NCBI RefSeq assembly: GCF_001678945.1
Contig: NZ_CP015124.1
Span: forward strand, 3,820,001 to 3,884,000
From: Phaeobacter gallaeciensis
Lineage (GTDB): Bacteria; Pseudomonadota; Alphaproteobacteria; Rhodobacterales; Rhodobacteraceae
Direction: 5' to 3'
Length of the DNA stretch: 64,000 nucleotides
Positions within the stretch are counted from its first letter, which is position 1, and each line of letters begins with the position of its first letter. This document shows, piece after piece, positions 1 through 8,699 of the stretch. The notes under the pieces were generated by a model that saw only the letters and a list, made by a program, of their open reading frames with translations, made no database searches and was not told where the DNA came from. The translations under genes were made by a program, and so were the position numbers.

Positions 1-1
1 C

Positions 2-733
2 ATGGTAGAAGAAGGCGTGATGGAGCAATTCAACATCGGCGAGGTCTACGCGCTGCACAATCTGCCGGGGCTGGCCGAGGGCAGTTTCCTGACCACGCCG
101 GGGCCGATCATGGCGGCGGTGGATACCTTCCATGTGCGTATTCAGGGGGTTGGCGGGCACGGCGCCATGCCGCACGAGACCCGCGATCCGGTGATGGCGG
201 CCTGCGGCATTGCCCAGGCGATACAGACCATCGTCAGCCGTAATCACTATGCGCTTCAGGATCTGGTGGTCTCGGTCACCCAGATCCATACCGGCACCGT
301 CGACAACGTCATTCCCGACACGGCCTATATCAACGGCACCGTCCGCACCTTTGATCCGGAAGTGCAGGACATGGTGATGCGCCGCATGGAGGAGATCGTG
401 GCGGGGCAGGCGGTCTCTTACGGCGTCGAAGCGACGCTGGATTACGAGGTCGGCTATCCCGCGACCATCAACGATGCGGACAAGGCGGATTTTGCTGTCG
501 GCGTCGCGCGCGAAATCGTCGGCGAGGACCGGGTTGTCCCCGATGCCACCCGCGACATGGGGGCCGAGGATTTCTCTTACATGCTGAACGCGCGCCCCGG
601 CGCCTATCTGTATATCGGCCAAGGCGATACCGCCGGGCTGCACCACCCCAAGTATGACTTTAATGATGCCATCGCACCCGTCGGGGCGTCCTTTTTCGCC
701 CGTCTGGTGGAGCGCGCACAACCCGCAGCGTGA
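2..733 (+). CDS. M20-family amidohydrolase (hippurate hydrolase-like), 5' end outside window
   Basis: This is the C-terminal 243 or so residues of a zinc-dependent M20/M40 amidohydrolase, the family that cleaves N-acyl amino acids such as hippurate or removes amide groups from amino-acid derivatives. The dimerisation domain is visible near residues 45-60 (GGHGAMPHETRDPV), followed by the returning catalytic domain with the DMGAEDF metal-ligand motif near residue 190 and a late His-rich loop (GLHHPKYDFND). The frame is open to the left edge, so the first ATG seen is internal and the real start lies upstream. It precedes two ureohydrolase genes, which suggests a role in amide or guanidino compound catabolism. 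Family assignment is firm; the substrate is not known. Confidence 0.9.
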   Translation: MVEEGVMEQFNIGEVYALHNLPGLAEGSFLTTPGPIMAAVDTFHVRIQGVGGHGAMPHETRDPVMAACGIAQAIQTIVSRNHYALQDLVVSVTQIHTGTVDNVIPDTAYINGTVRTFDPEVQDMVMRRMEEIVAGQAVSYGVEATLDYEVGYPATINDADKADFAVGVAREIVGEDRVVPDATRDMGAEDFSYMLNARPGAYLYIGQGDTAGLHHPKYDFNDAIAPVGASFFARLVERAQPAA

Positions 734-783
734 CTGGCTTGCAAGGGCGGGTATTCATACCACCCTCAGCAGGTGACAACATA

Positions 784-811
784 GTTTCAGTCGGGTATTC
801 CCGGCTGAAAC
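784..811 (+). promoter_or_regulatory. 12-bp stem-loop upstream of speB
   Basis: A near-perfect inverted repeat lies between the M20 gene and speB: left arm GTTTCAGTCGGG (784-795), 4-base loop TATT, right arm CCCGGCTGAAAC (800-811), with one G-T pair in the RNA. No T-run follows, so it is not a clear intrinsic terminator. It may end the upstream transcript or sit in the speB leader, 30 bases before the start codon. Confidence 0.5.
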
Positions 812-841
812 GGGGTTAACAACTTGTAACGGGGCAGGCCG

Positions 842-1813
842 ATGGCATTGGAAGACGCAAAGACCCAGGTGGATCAGGCTTTCACCCGCGAAGACCTGAA
901 GGGGCTCAGCTATGAGAACACCTTTGGCGGGGCACCGTCCTTTGCGCGCCGCCGCTACACCAAGGATCTAAGCGCCGCGGATATCGCCGTTACCGGCGTG
1001 CCCTTTGATCAGGCGGTGACCAACCGCCCCGGCACCCGGCTGGGCCCGCGCGCGATCCGCGAAGCGAGCCTCTTGCAAAGTCCCGATGCCCCCTATGGCT
1101 GGGGCTTTGATCCCCTCAGCGAGCTGGCGATTGCGGATTACGGCGATCTGGCCTTTGACTATGCCAATGTCACGGCCTTTCCCGGCACCCTGCAGGCCCA
1201 TATCAAGGGCATTCTCGACAGCGACACCGCTTCGGTCACGCTGGGCGGCGATCACTACATCAGCTTTCCCATCCTGAAAGCCTATGCCGAGAAATACGGT
1301 CCGATCTCGCTGTTGCAGTTTGATGCCCATACCGACACTTGGGCTGATGATGATTTCTCGCGCGTGGATCACGGCACCATGTTCTATAAGGCGGTGAAAT
1401 CGGGGATCGTGGACCCTGCGACCTCGGTTCAGGTGGGCATCCGCACCACCAACGAGGACACGCTGGGCGTCAATATCATCGACGCCCCCACCGTGCATGA
1501 GATCGGCCCGGCAGAGACTGCCCGCCGCATCAAGGACATCCTCGGCGACCGGCCCACCTATCTGACCTTTGACATCGACGGGCTGGACCCGGCTTATGCG
1601 CCCGGTACCGGCACTCCGGTCTGGGGCGGGCTGACCTCGGCGCAGGTGGCGCGGATCCTGCGTGATATCGCCGGGATCAACATCAAAGGCGGCGATGTGG
1701 TGGAGGTTTCGCCTCCGTTCGATACTACCGGCGCGACGGCGATTGCGGGGGCTCATGTGGCGATGGAAATCATCTGCCTTCTGGGCTGGAATATGACAAA
1801 GAAGAATGGCTGA
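842..1813 (+). CDS. speB: Agmatinase
   Basis: Hydrolyses agmatine to putrescine and urea, in the cytoplasm, using a binuclear manganese centre. At 323 residues it has usual family length. The three ureohydrolase metal motifs are present: GGDH (residues 135-138), FDAHTDTW (about 159-166) and DIDGLDPAYAPGTGTP (about 242-257). The middle motif and the following DHGTMFYKA stretch match the SpeB type rather than arginases or guanidinobutyrases. It overlaps the next gene, another ureohydrolase, by 8 bases, so the two are probably translated together. The upstream region carries a hairpin (784-811). Substrate is inferred from motif type. Confidence 0.9.
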   Translation: MALEDAKTQVDQAFTREDLKGLSYENTFGGAPSFARRRYTKDLSAADIAVTGVPFDQAVTNRPGTRLGPRAIREASLLQSPDAPYGWGFDPLSELAIADYGDLAFDYANVTAFPGTLQAHIKGILDSDTASVTLGGDHYISFPILKAYAEKYGPISLLQFDAHTDTWADDDFSRVDHGTMFYKAVKSGIVDPATSVQVGIRTTNEDTLGVNIIDAPTVHEIGPAETARRIKDILGDRPTYLTFDIDGLDPAYAPGTGTPVWGGLTSAQVARILRDIAGINIKGGDVVEVSPPFDTTGATAIAGAHVAMEIICLLGWNMTKKNG

Positions 1814-2768
1814 GCAGAGAATGGCAGAGTTCAATCAACCCATCAGTGGCAACGATCTGGCGCGGTTCTCCGGGCCCAATACCTTTATGCGGCTGCCGCA
1901 GGCGACCTCGCTGACAGGGCTGGACGTGGCGGTGCTGGGCATTCCGATGGACATCGGCACCTCCTGGCGCTCGGGCACCCGGTTTGGCCCGAAACAGATC
2001 CGCTCCGAAAGCGCGATGCTGCGGCCCTATAACATGGCCACCGGCGCGGCGCCCTTTGACAGCCTGAACATCGCCGATATCGGCGATCTGGCGATCAATA
2101 CCTTTTCGCTGAAGGATTCGCTGCGCATCATTCAGGACAGCTATGCGGCGATCCTGACCGGTTCGGCCATCCCCGTTGCCATGGGCGGTGATCATTCCAT
2201 CACCCTGCCGATCCTGCGCGCCATCGCCGCGAAATTCGGTCCCGTGGCGCTGGTGCATGTGGATGCCCACGCTGACGTCAACGACGAGATGTTCGGCGAG
2301 AAGGAAACCCATGGCACCGTCTTCCGCCGCGCCTATGAAGAAGGGCTGATCGTGCCCGACAAGACCTATCAGATCGGCATTCGCGGCACCGGCTATTCGG
2401 CACAGGATTTTGCCGAGGCGCAGTCCTGGGGCTTCCAGCATTTCCCGGCGCAGGAGCTGTGGGGGCGGCAGCTGCATAACATGGGTGCGGAAATTCGTCG
2501 CGATATCGGCAATAGGCCGGTCTACGTGACCTATGATATTGATAGTCTTGATCCGGCCTATGCGCCGGGCACCGGCACGCCTGAAATCGGCGGGCTGACG
2601 ACACCGCAGGCGCTGGAGCTGATCCGATCCCTGAAGGGGCTCAATATCGTGGGCTGCGATCTGGTCGAGGTGTCGCCGCCCTATGATGCATCGGGCAACA
2701 CGGCGCTGACAGCGGCGAACCTGCTGTACGAATTGATGTGCGTGCTGCCGGGTGTGAAGACGAAATAG
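1806..2768 (+). CDS. Ureohydrolase, guanidinobutyrase/guanidinopropionase-like
   Basis: A second agmatinase-family enzyme, 320 residues. Metal motifs are GGDHSI, VDAHADVND and DIDSLDPAYAPGTGTP. The stretch HVDAHADVND-MFGEK-HGT-FRRA is the form I associate with 4-guanidinobutyrase and 3-guanidinopropionase, and differs from the HTDT form of its neighbour, so the pair are diverged paralogues rather than a recent duplication. It likely releases urea from a guanidino acid, but this is inferred. Start ATG at 1806 overlaps the speB stop; an in-frame ATG at 1821 is an alternative. Common annotation pipelines would probably call it agmatinase. Confidence 0.85.
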   Translation: MAEQRMAEFNQPISGNDLARFSGPNTFMRLPQATSLTGLDVAVLGIPMDIGTSWRSGTRFGPKQIRSESAMLRPYNMATGAAPFDSLNIADIGDLAINTFSLKDSLRIIQDSYAAILTGSAIPVAMGGDHSITLPILRAIAAKFGPVALVHVDAHADVNDEMFGEKETHGTVFRRAYEEGLIVPDKTYQIGIRGTGYSAQDFAEAQSWGFQHFPAQELWGRQLHNMGAEIRRDIGNRPVYVTYDIDSLDPAYAPGTGTPEIGGLTTPQALELIRSLKGLNIVGCDLVEVSPPYDASGNTALTAANLLYELMCVLPGVKTK

Positions 2769-2835
2769 GCAACCTCAGCCGCGGCGCAGGGCACCGCGGT
2801 CTGCGGTGACAGCAAACGGGGCGGGGGGAGACCAG

Positions 2836-3273
2836 ATGGGACGTGTTATGCTGCTTGGGTGGATCGTTCTTGCTGCTGTCGTTGTGGTGCTTGGCTTCAT
2901 CCGGTTGGCGCCCTCTGATCCCTTGGACTGGAACACCCAGCCGGAACTGTCCGAGGACAAGGAATTTCGCGGTGGTATCTTCCGGGTGGTGAACACAGGC
3001 CCGGACGGGCTGCGCCGGTTCGACCGTATCGCCGGGCAGGCGCCGCGCACGCAATTGCTCGCTGGCTCGGTCGAGGACCAGATGGTGACTTATGTTACCC
3101 GGACCAAGCTGTTCGGATTTCCCGATTACACCACGGCCCGGCAGGATGGGGAGTTGCTGAAGGTCTACGCTCGGCTGCGCTTTGGCCGCTCCGATCTGGG
3201 CAGCAACAAGGCCCGGATCGACAATTGGTTGTCGCAGATGGAGATGGCGGGCGACACTGCTGCGGTGGACTAG
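2836..3273 (+). CDS. DUF1499-like membrane-anchored protein
   Basis: A 145-residue protein with one N-terminal hydrophobic helix (residues about 4-22, GWIVLAAVVVVLGFIRL) followed by a soluble domain. The segment APSDPLDWN right after the helix and the later RTKLFGFPDYTT and KARIDNWL stretches fit the DUF1499 family, whose biochemical role is unknown. The start at 2836 is chosen because GGGGGGAG ends 5 bases before it; an upstream in-frame start at 2806 has no such site. The domain probably faces the periplasm. It follows the ureohydrolases by 67 bases but need not belong to their function. Confidence 0.75.
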   Translation: MGRVMLLGWIVLAAVVVVLGFIRLAPSDPLDWNTQPELSEDKEFRGGIFRVVNTGPDGLRRFDRIAGQAPRTQLLAGSVEDQMVTYVTRTKLFGFPDYTTARQDGELLKVYARLRFGRSDLGSNKARIDNWLSQMEMAGDTAAVD

Positions 3274-3322
3274 GAAACCCGCAGTTTTTTCAACCGGCAG
3301 CGATGCTCAACAAGTAGGGGGA

Positions 3323-3402
3323 GGCGCTCCCGCCCGTCGCAGGCGCATTGTGAAATGCGCCGCTCCCGTTGGGCCGGGCGCCGCACCAAGGTGCGGCGTG
3401 CG
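3323..3402. repeat. Dispersed intergenic repeat, copy 1
   Basis: An approximately 80-base GC-rich element in the gap between two convergent genes. It opens with GGCGCTCCCGCCCGTC and closes with GTTGGGCC followed by the palindrome CGCCGCACC-AA-GGTGCGGCG (3379-3398). The same order of blocks occurs at 59079-59160, where the middle part differs. This looks like a genus-level interspersed palindromic element, possibly also acting as a transcript end. Only the two copies were found by eye. Confidence 0.55.
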
Positions 3403-3424
3403 CGCGATTTGGCTGGTCTTGCGC

Positions 3425-3727
3425 CTAAAGCCTTGGCAGCGGGTGGTCTGTTTCGGTTTGCGGCAACTGTGCGCCGTTCAGCGCGGCCGAAGGGCAGGCC
3501 GACTGGACCTCGCGCCACATGGGTACGTTCAGGGACATCTGGCATTGCGCCATGAAGCTGCGCCCATCGACCGAGAGACAGCGAAACTCGCCTAGCTCGA
3601 CTCGGCTGCCGGATTTGTCGGTGCAATAGCAATCGAGCACCTTGCCGCCCGGACCGGTGACATCCGCATGCAGGGGCAGGGCGGTGCCGATCAGCGCGGT
3701 TGCGATAAGGAGACTGGTATAATGCAT
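3425..3727 (-). CDS. Small secreted protein of unknown function
   Basis: A 100-residue protein with a plausible Sec signal peptide (MHYTSLLIATALIGTALPLHA, cleavage after residue 21). The mature part is about 79 residues and has four cysteines (DCYC, FRC, QC region and SAC), consistent with one or two periplasmic disulphides. I do not recognise a named domain. An AGGGG stretch lies very close to the ATG. It is convergent with the DUF1499 gene and divergent from prfA, whose start is 87 bases away. Its codon use resembles that of its neighbours, supporting a real gene, but the function is unknown. Confidence 0.65.
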   Translation of the reverse strand: MHYTSLLIATALIGTALPLHADVTGPGGKVLDCYCTDKSGSRVELGEFRCLSVDGRSFMAQCQMSLNVPMWREVQSACPSAALNGAQLPQTETDHPLPRL

Positions 3728-3814
3728 GCCCCTAGCATATCACAGGGCGCGGCCCGCGCCAAAGCGCCCCGGCGGCCCATGGCCCGTATGACAAGAACAA
3801 AATAGGCGTTCCCG

Positions 3815-4870
3815 ATGGTACCCGAAGATCGGCTGGAGCAGATCCTGCAACGGTTTCAATACCTTGAAGCGGCGATGGCAGATGGTGCCAGCGGCGGCGA
3901 TATTGCGACCCTGGCCAAGGAATATTCCGATCTGAAGCCGGTGGTTGAGCAGGTGCAGGCCTATCGCAAACTGGTGGCGGATCTGGCCGAGGCCGAAGCC
4001 ATGCTGGCCGATCCCGATATGAAGGAACTGGCCGAAGAGGAAATCCCGGCGCTGAAGGCGGCGCTGCCCGAAGCGGAACATCAGCTGCAGCTGTCGCTGC
4101 TTCCCAAGGACAAGGCTGACGCGCGGCCCGCGATCCTGGAAATCCGTCCCGGCACCGGCGGCGACGAGGCGGCGCTTTTTGCGGGGGATCTGCTCCGCAT
4201 GTATCAGCGCTATGCCGAGGCGCGCGGCTGGAAGTTCGAGATCCTGGAAGAACAGGCCACCGAACTGGGGGGCATCAAGGAAGTCGTGGCCCATATAAAG
4301 GGTGAGAATGTCTTTGCCCGGCTGAAGTATGAATCCGGCGTGCACCGGGTGCAACGGGTTCCCGTCACCGAATCCGGAGGTCGTATTCACACTTCGGCGG
4401 CCACCGTCGCGGTCCTGCCCGAAGCCGAGGACGTCGACATCAAAATTGATGCGAACGATCTGCGTATCGACACCATGCGGTCATCCGGCGCGGGGGGGCA
4501 GCACGTCAACACCACGGATTCTGCGGTGCGGATCACCCACTTGCCGACCGGCACGGTTGTCACCAGCTCGGAAAAATCCCAGCACCGCAACCGCGAGATT
4601 GCCATGCAGGTGCTGCGCACGCGGCTTTATGATCTGGAGCGCCAGCGCATCGACAGCGAACGTTCGGAAAGCCGCGCCAGCCAGGTCGGCTCGGGCGATC
4701 GCTCGGAGCGGATACGGACCTATAATTTCCCGCAGGGGCGGATGTCGGATCACCGGATCAACCTGACGCTCTATAAGCTGGATCAGATCATGCAGGGCGA
4801 TCTGGATGAGATCATCGACGCGCTGACGGCGGATGATCAGGCGCGTCTTCTGGCCGAACTGGGGCAGTGA
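3815..4870 (+). CDS. prfA: Peptide chain release factor 1
   Basis: Recognises UAA and UAG in the ribosomal A site and triggers peptide release. It has 351 residues. The catalytic GGQ motif is at residues 227-229 ([17 protein letters not shown]), and the N-terminal coiled region ([21 protein letters not shown]) matches alphaproteobacterial RF1. The gene is followed with a 1-base gap by prmC, which methylates the GGQ glutamine, so modifying enzyme and target are co-transcribed. Nothing is unusual in the sequence. Confidence 0.97.
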   Translation: MVPEDRLEQILQRFQYLEAAMADGASGGDIATLAKEYSDLKPVVEQVQAYRKLVADLAEAEAMLADPDMKELAEEEIPALKAALPEAEHQLQLSLLPKDKADARPAILEIRPGTGGDEAALFAGDLLRMYQRYAEARGWKFEILEEQATELGGIKEVVAHIKGENVFARLKYESGVHRVQRVPVTESGGRIHTSAATVAVLPEAEDVDIKIDANDLRIDTMRSSGAGGQHVNTTDSAVRITHLPTGTVVTSSEKSQHRNREIAMQVLRTRLYDLERQRIDSERSESRASQVGSGDRSERIRTYNFPQGRMSDHRINLTLYKLDQIMQGDLDEIIDALTADDQARLLAELGQ

Positions 4871-4871
4871 C

Positions 4872-5720
4872 GTGACGCATTCGGGAAATACCGCAGCGCA
4901 GGCCATGGCTGCCGCAGCATCGCGGCTGCGGGCGGCCGGCGTGCCTGATCCTGCACGCGATGCACGGGTTCTTTTGGCGCATGCCGCGCGAATCGAAGCG
5001 AGTCGTGTTACACTGATAGCACCGGAAGAGTTGTCTTCTGAGATCGCCGACCGGTATGAGCAACTTGTGGCCCTGCGCGCCGTGCGCGTTCCTGTGTCGC
5101 ATCTAATCGGCGAGCGGGAGTTCTACGGTCGCCGTTTCAAGGTCTCGGGCGAGGTTCTGGACCCGCGCCCGGAAACCGAAACCCTGATCGAAGCCGCGCT
5201 GTCGTGCCCCTTCAAACGGATACTGGATCTGGGCACCGGGTCGGGCTGCATTCTGGTGACGCTGCTCGCCGAACAGCAGGATGCCTCTGGGCTTGGCGTC
5301 GATCTCAGCGAGGCGGCCTGCCTGCAGGCCAGCGCCAATGCGGTGCTGCACCGGGTGGCGGAGCGCGCCGATATCCGCCAGTCGGATTGGTTGCAAAACG
5401 TGAGCGGGACATTCGATCTGATCGTTTCCAACCCGCCCTATATCGCCCGGTCTGAAATGGAGGCGTTGGACCCCGAGGTTCTGGACCATGAACCGCAGAT
5501 GGCCTTGACCGATGGCGGCGATGGTCTGGGCGCCTATCGCAGTATTCTGGCCGGTGTCATGCAGCATCTTGTGCCGGGGGGGCGGCTGCTGGTCGAAATC
5601 GGCCCAAGTCAGGGCGCGGATGTCGCGGATCTGTTCCGCGCGGCAGGGTTGGAGGCGGTTCAGGTTCTTCCCGATCTTGATGGACGGGACCGGGTTGTTT
5701 GCGGGAATGCGCCTGCCTAG
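4872..5720 (+). CDS. prmC: Peptide chain release factor N5-glutamine methyltransferase
   Basis: A SAM-dependent methyltransferase that modifies the glutamine of the GGQ motif of release factors. The start is taken as GTG at 4872, giving 282 residues that begin VTHSGNTAAQAMAAAASRL; a longer frame from 4833 would overlap the end of prfA and adds residues unlike the family. The N-terminal helical substrate domain is followed by the SAM-binding motif LDLGTGSGCIL (near residue 118) and the catalytic NPPY motif at residues 187-190. Its position directly behind prfA is the classical arrangement. Confidence 0.95.
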   Translation: MTHSGNTAAQAMAAAASRLRAAGVPDPARDARVLLAHAARIEASRVTLIAPEELSSEIADRYEQLVALRAVRVPVSHLIGEREFYGRRFKVSGEVLDPRPETETLIEAALSCPFKRILDLGTGSGCILVTLLAEQQDASGLGVDLSEAACLQASANAVLHRVAERADIRQSDWLQNVSGTFDLIVSNPPYIARSEMEALDPEVLDHEPQMALTDGGDGLGAYRSILAGVMQHLVPGGRLLVEIGPSQGADVADLFRAAGLEAVQVLPDLDGRDRVVCGNAPA

Positions 5721-5941
5721 GCCGGATCGAATGGGAAAATTCGCACTTTAGAAAGAAAAAAGGTCGAAAAAGAAGCTGTGCCTCTTGTATGGGGGCGCTT
5801 AAAGTGGTTACTCAAACTGTCGCACAAAGGTGAGGGCGTTTTTCCTCCCGGCGACATCAAGCCCAAAAATGTCGATGACCCGGCGCTGAGGCGCGCTCGA
5901 TTGGGTCTACGACGCTTACAATCAAGGCTGACGTTAGGCAT

Positions 5942-6628
5942 ATGAGATCGTCAAAATCACGTTCGCGTTCCAAGTCGAACCGAAATCGCCCTGCAAATGG
6001 CGCCAATGTTGTCAATCGTGTCTTTGACAGCTCTGGTCCCGAGGGCAAGGTGCGCGGAACTCCGCAGCAGATCATAGACAAGTACAACCAGCTGGCTCGC
6101 GATGCGCAGCTGAGCAATGACCGCGTTGCGGCTGAAAACTTTCAGCAGCATGCCGAGCATTACCTGCGCCTTCTGAACGAAGCGCAGCGGGAAATCGACG
6201 CGCGCCGTGAAGAGCAGGAGCGGCAGAACCGCGAACGCCAGGCCGAACGTGATCGCGAACGCGCCGAGCGGATGGAGCGTCAGGAACGCGAAGCGGCTCA
6301 GGCTAAACCCGCAGCTGATCCCGCCGATGCGCCGCAGCCCGAAGTGATCGACCCGCGCGAAGCTGGCGGTCAGGATCAGGACAGCGGTCTGGTTGAGACA
6401 CCGGAAAGCGCGAGTTCCGAGGCCGCGCCGAAGAAATCTGCGCCGCGCAAACCCCGCGCGCCGCGCAAGCCCGCCGCCAAGAAGGCGCCCGAAGGGGCAC
6501 AAGGCGAGGTCGTAGAACCGGCCGTAGCTGAAGGCAAAGAGGATGAGGCCAAGAAACCGGCCAAGAAGCCCACGCGCAGCCGCTCCAAGCCCAAACCGTC
6601 AGAAGACACTCCGGAAGCCGCTGAGTAA
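5942..6628 (+). CDS. DUF4167 domain protein
   Basis: A 228-residue highly charged protein. The N-terminal 85 residues are the DUF4167 domain, starting with a basic RSKSRSRSKSNRNRP stretch and continuing RVFDSSGPEGKVRGTPQQI, IDKYNQLARDAQLSNDRVAAENFQQHAEHYLRLL. After that comes a Glu/Arg-rich predicted helix (about 85-120) and a disordered Ala/Pro/Lys-rich tail (about 135-228) resembling histone H1-like tails (KPRAPRKPAAKKA). The basic N-terminus and tail suggest nucleic-acid contact, but no function is established. The gene stands alone with a 221-base AT-richer leader and ends before a strong terminator. Confidence 0.85.
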   Translation: MRSSKSRSRSKSNRNRPANGANVVNRVFDSSGPEGKVRGTPQQIIDKYNQLARDAQLSNDRVAAENFQQHAEHYLRLLNEAQREIDARREEQERQNRERQAERDRERAERMERQEREAAQAKPAADPADAPQPEVIDPREAGGQDQDSGLVETPESASSEAAPKKSAPRKPRAPRKPAAKKAPEGAQGEVVEPAVAEGKEDEAKKPAKKPTRSRSKPKPSEDTPEAAE

Positions 6629-6708
6629 GGGCTGCAATGGGATTGGGGCAGATGTGTCCCGTTCCTGCGTCCACCCTGTGGTTCAGGTCTTTTGCGAACG
6701 AAATAGAG

Positions 6709-6746
6709 AACCCCGGTCGCCGATGGCGGGCCGGGGTTTTTCTTTT
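6709..6746. terminator. Intrinsic terminator between convergent DUF4167 gene and rsmA
   Basis: Left arm AACCCCGG (6709-6716) pairs with CCGGGGTT (6731-6738), with an inner GCC-GAT-GGC that can also pair, followed by TTTTCTTTT on the plus strand. It ends the DUF4167 transcript and could act in both directions. Confidence 0.8.
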
Positions 6747-6805
6747 GCTCTGGGCTACAGGTTTGGAGCACCGTCAAATGAGGGCGTTGCCGCAGGGGCG
6801 GCGTT

Positions 6806-7651
6806 TTACGCGACTGGCTTCAGGCTGCGGGCCAGCGCGCAGAAGGCTTCCAGGCTCACTTGCTCGGCGCGTTCTGTTGGGGGGATGCCCGCTGCCTCCA
6901 GGTGCGCTTCGATATCCGGGGACACCCCTTTAAGGCTTGCACGCAGCATTTTTCGGCGCTGGTTGAAGGCCGCAGCCACAACACGCGACAGGGTCGCCGC
7001 ATCCGCCGGGTAGCGCGGTTCGGGTAGCGCCTCCAGATGTACCACGGCGCTGCTCACCTTCGGCGGCGGGGTAAAGGCACCCGGCGGCAGCGACAGTACG
7101 ATCTGCGCCTTGGCACGCCATTGCGCCAGAATGGCGAGCCGCCCATAGGCCTTGGAGCCGGGCTGCGCCACGATGCGTTCGGCCACCTCGCGCTGGAACA
7201 TCAACGTCAGGCTTTGCCAGAACGGCGGCCAGTCTTTTGGCGTCAGCCAGCGCACCAGCAATTCGGTACCGACGTTGTAGGGCAGGTTGGCTACCACCCG
7301 CACCGGCGGCGTCAGGTATTGCAGCGGGTCAATCTCAAGCGCGTCGCCATTGATCACCTGCAAACGGTCGGGATAGGCGTCTGCGATCTTCTCCAGCACC
7401 GGCAGGCAGCGGCTGTCCTTTTCCACCGCCAGCACCCGGCGCGCGCCCTCGGCCAGCAGGCCACGGGTCAGGCCACCGGGACCGGGCCCGATCTCAAGCA
7501 CATCACAACCAGTAAGGTCGCCGGCCTGGCGGGCGATCTTTGCTGTCAGGTTGAGATCCAGCAGAAAGTTCTGGCCCAGCGATTTACGGGCGGACAGCTG
7601 ATGCGTCGCGATGACCTCGCGCAGGGGGGGGAGGGTGTCGATCTGGCTCAT
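6806..7651 (-). CDS. rsmA: 16S rRNA dimethyladenosine transferase (KsgA)
   Basis: Dimethylates two adjacent adenosines near the 3' end of 16S rRNA during small-subunit maturation. It has 281 residues. Visible motifs are SLGQNFLLD (residues about 24-32), the SAM site [15 protein letters not shown] (about 51-65) and the catalytic [11 protein letters not shown] (about 121-131). It is the last gene of the lptF-lptG-lptD-surA-pdxA-rsmA series, 70 bases after pdxA, an order widely kept in Proteobacteria. No odd features. Confidence 0.96.
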   Translation of the reverse strand: MSQIDTLPPLREVIATHQLSARKSLGQNFLLDLNLTAKIARQAGDLTGCDVLEIGPGPGGLTRGLLAEGARRVLAVEKDSRCLPVLEKIADAYPDRLQVINGDALEIDPLQYLTPPVRVVANLPYNVGTELLVRWLTPKDWPPFWQSLTLMFQREVAERIVAQPGSKAYGRLAILAQWRAKAQIVLSLPPGAFTPPPKVSSAVVHLEALPEPRYPADAATLSRVVAAAFNQRRKMLRASLKGVSPDIEAHLEAAGIPPTERAEQVSLEAFCALARSLKPVA

Positions 7652-7721
7652 GCCCTTCCTATGCGGCGAAATACCGGGTCAAGGCAAGGGGCAGCAGGCG
7701 CAAAGGCTGGCGGGAGCAGGC

Positions 7722-8699
7722 TCAGCCAGAGGTCGCCAAGGCCATGCGCTGCGCCATTTTCAACGCTTCGATCATGCTCGACGGGTTCGCCTGACCGGTC
7801 CCTGCGATATCAAAGGCGGTGCCATGATCCGGAGAGGTGCGGATGAAGGGCAAGCCAAGGGTGACGTTGACGCCGCGGTCGAAATCCAGCGTCTTGATCG
7901 GGATCAGCGCCTGATCGTGATACATGCAGACCGCCGCATCATAGCGGGCGCGGGCGGTCGCATGAAACATCGTATCGGCCGGATGCGGCCCGGTCAGTGT
8001 CATGTCCGGCGATTGCAGCTCGGCGATCAGCGGCGCGATCCACTCCAGCTCCTCGCGGCCCATGGCGCCGCCTTCACCTGCATGCGGGTTGAGCCCGGCA
8101 ACAGCGATGCGCGGCTTGGAAATGCCGAACTGACGCCGCAGGCCCTCGGCGGTGATGGCGATGGTTTCGCGCAGCAGATCCGGCGTCAGGGCGCGGGGGA
8201 CCTCAGAGAGGGCAATATGGATGGTTGTCGGCACCACCCTCAGCTGGTCGCTGGCGAGCATCATCACCACCCTGTCGCGCCCTACCAAATGGGCCAGGAA
8301 TTCGGTGTGGCCGGGATAGGCAAAGCTCGCGCCGTCGATCAGCGCCTTCTTGTGAATGGGGGCGGTGCAGACGGCCGAGGCCTCGCCTGCGCGCACCAGC
8401 GATATGGCGGTTTCGATTGCGGCGATCACACCGGATGCATTGCGTGGGTCCGGTGTTCCGGTATTGGCGTCCCCGGCGAAGGGCACCTTCAGCACCGGCA
8501 GCGCCTGCGGGCAGATCGCTGCGGCATCCTGCGGCTGCGCAACCTCCTGATAAGGCGTGCCTGCAGGAAGGTGGCGCGGATCGCCGAGCCACAGCATAGG
8601 ACAGCTGGTCCGCAGCTCAGCCCAGGCCTTGGCCGCGATTTCAGGGCCGATACCGGCCGGTTCGCCGCAGCTGATCGCGACGGGGCGCGTATGGGTCAT
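7722..8699 (-). CDS. pdxA: 4-hydroxythreonine-4-phosphate dehydrogenase
   Basis: Oxidises 4-phosphohydroxy-L-threonine in the DXP-dependent pathway to pyridoxal phosphate, using NAD and a divalent metal. It has 325 residues. Family features include CGEPAGIGPEI near residue 11, YPGHTEFLAHL with a metal-binding His (about 125-135), LNPHAGEGG (about 204-212) and RTSPDHGTAFDIAGTG near the C-terminus. The ATG overlaps the surA stop by 4 bases, indicating translational coupling. Confidence 0.96.
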   Translation of the reverse strand: MTHTRPVAISCGEPAGIGPEIAAKAWAELRTSCPMLWLGDPRHLPAGTPYQEVAQPQDAAAICPQALPVLKVPFAGDANTGTPDPRNASGVIAAIETAISLVRAGEASAVCTAPIHKKALIDGASFAYPGHTEFLAHLVGRDRVVMMLASDQLRVVPTTIHIALSEVPRALTPDLLRETIAITAEGLRRQFGISKPRIAVAGLNPHAGEGGAMGREELEWIAPLIAELQSPDMTLTGPHPADTMFHATARARYDAAVCMYHDQALIPIKTLDFDRGVNVTLGLPFIRTSPDHGTAFDIAGTGQANPSSMIEALKMAQRMALATSG

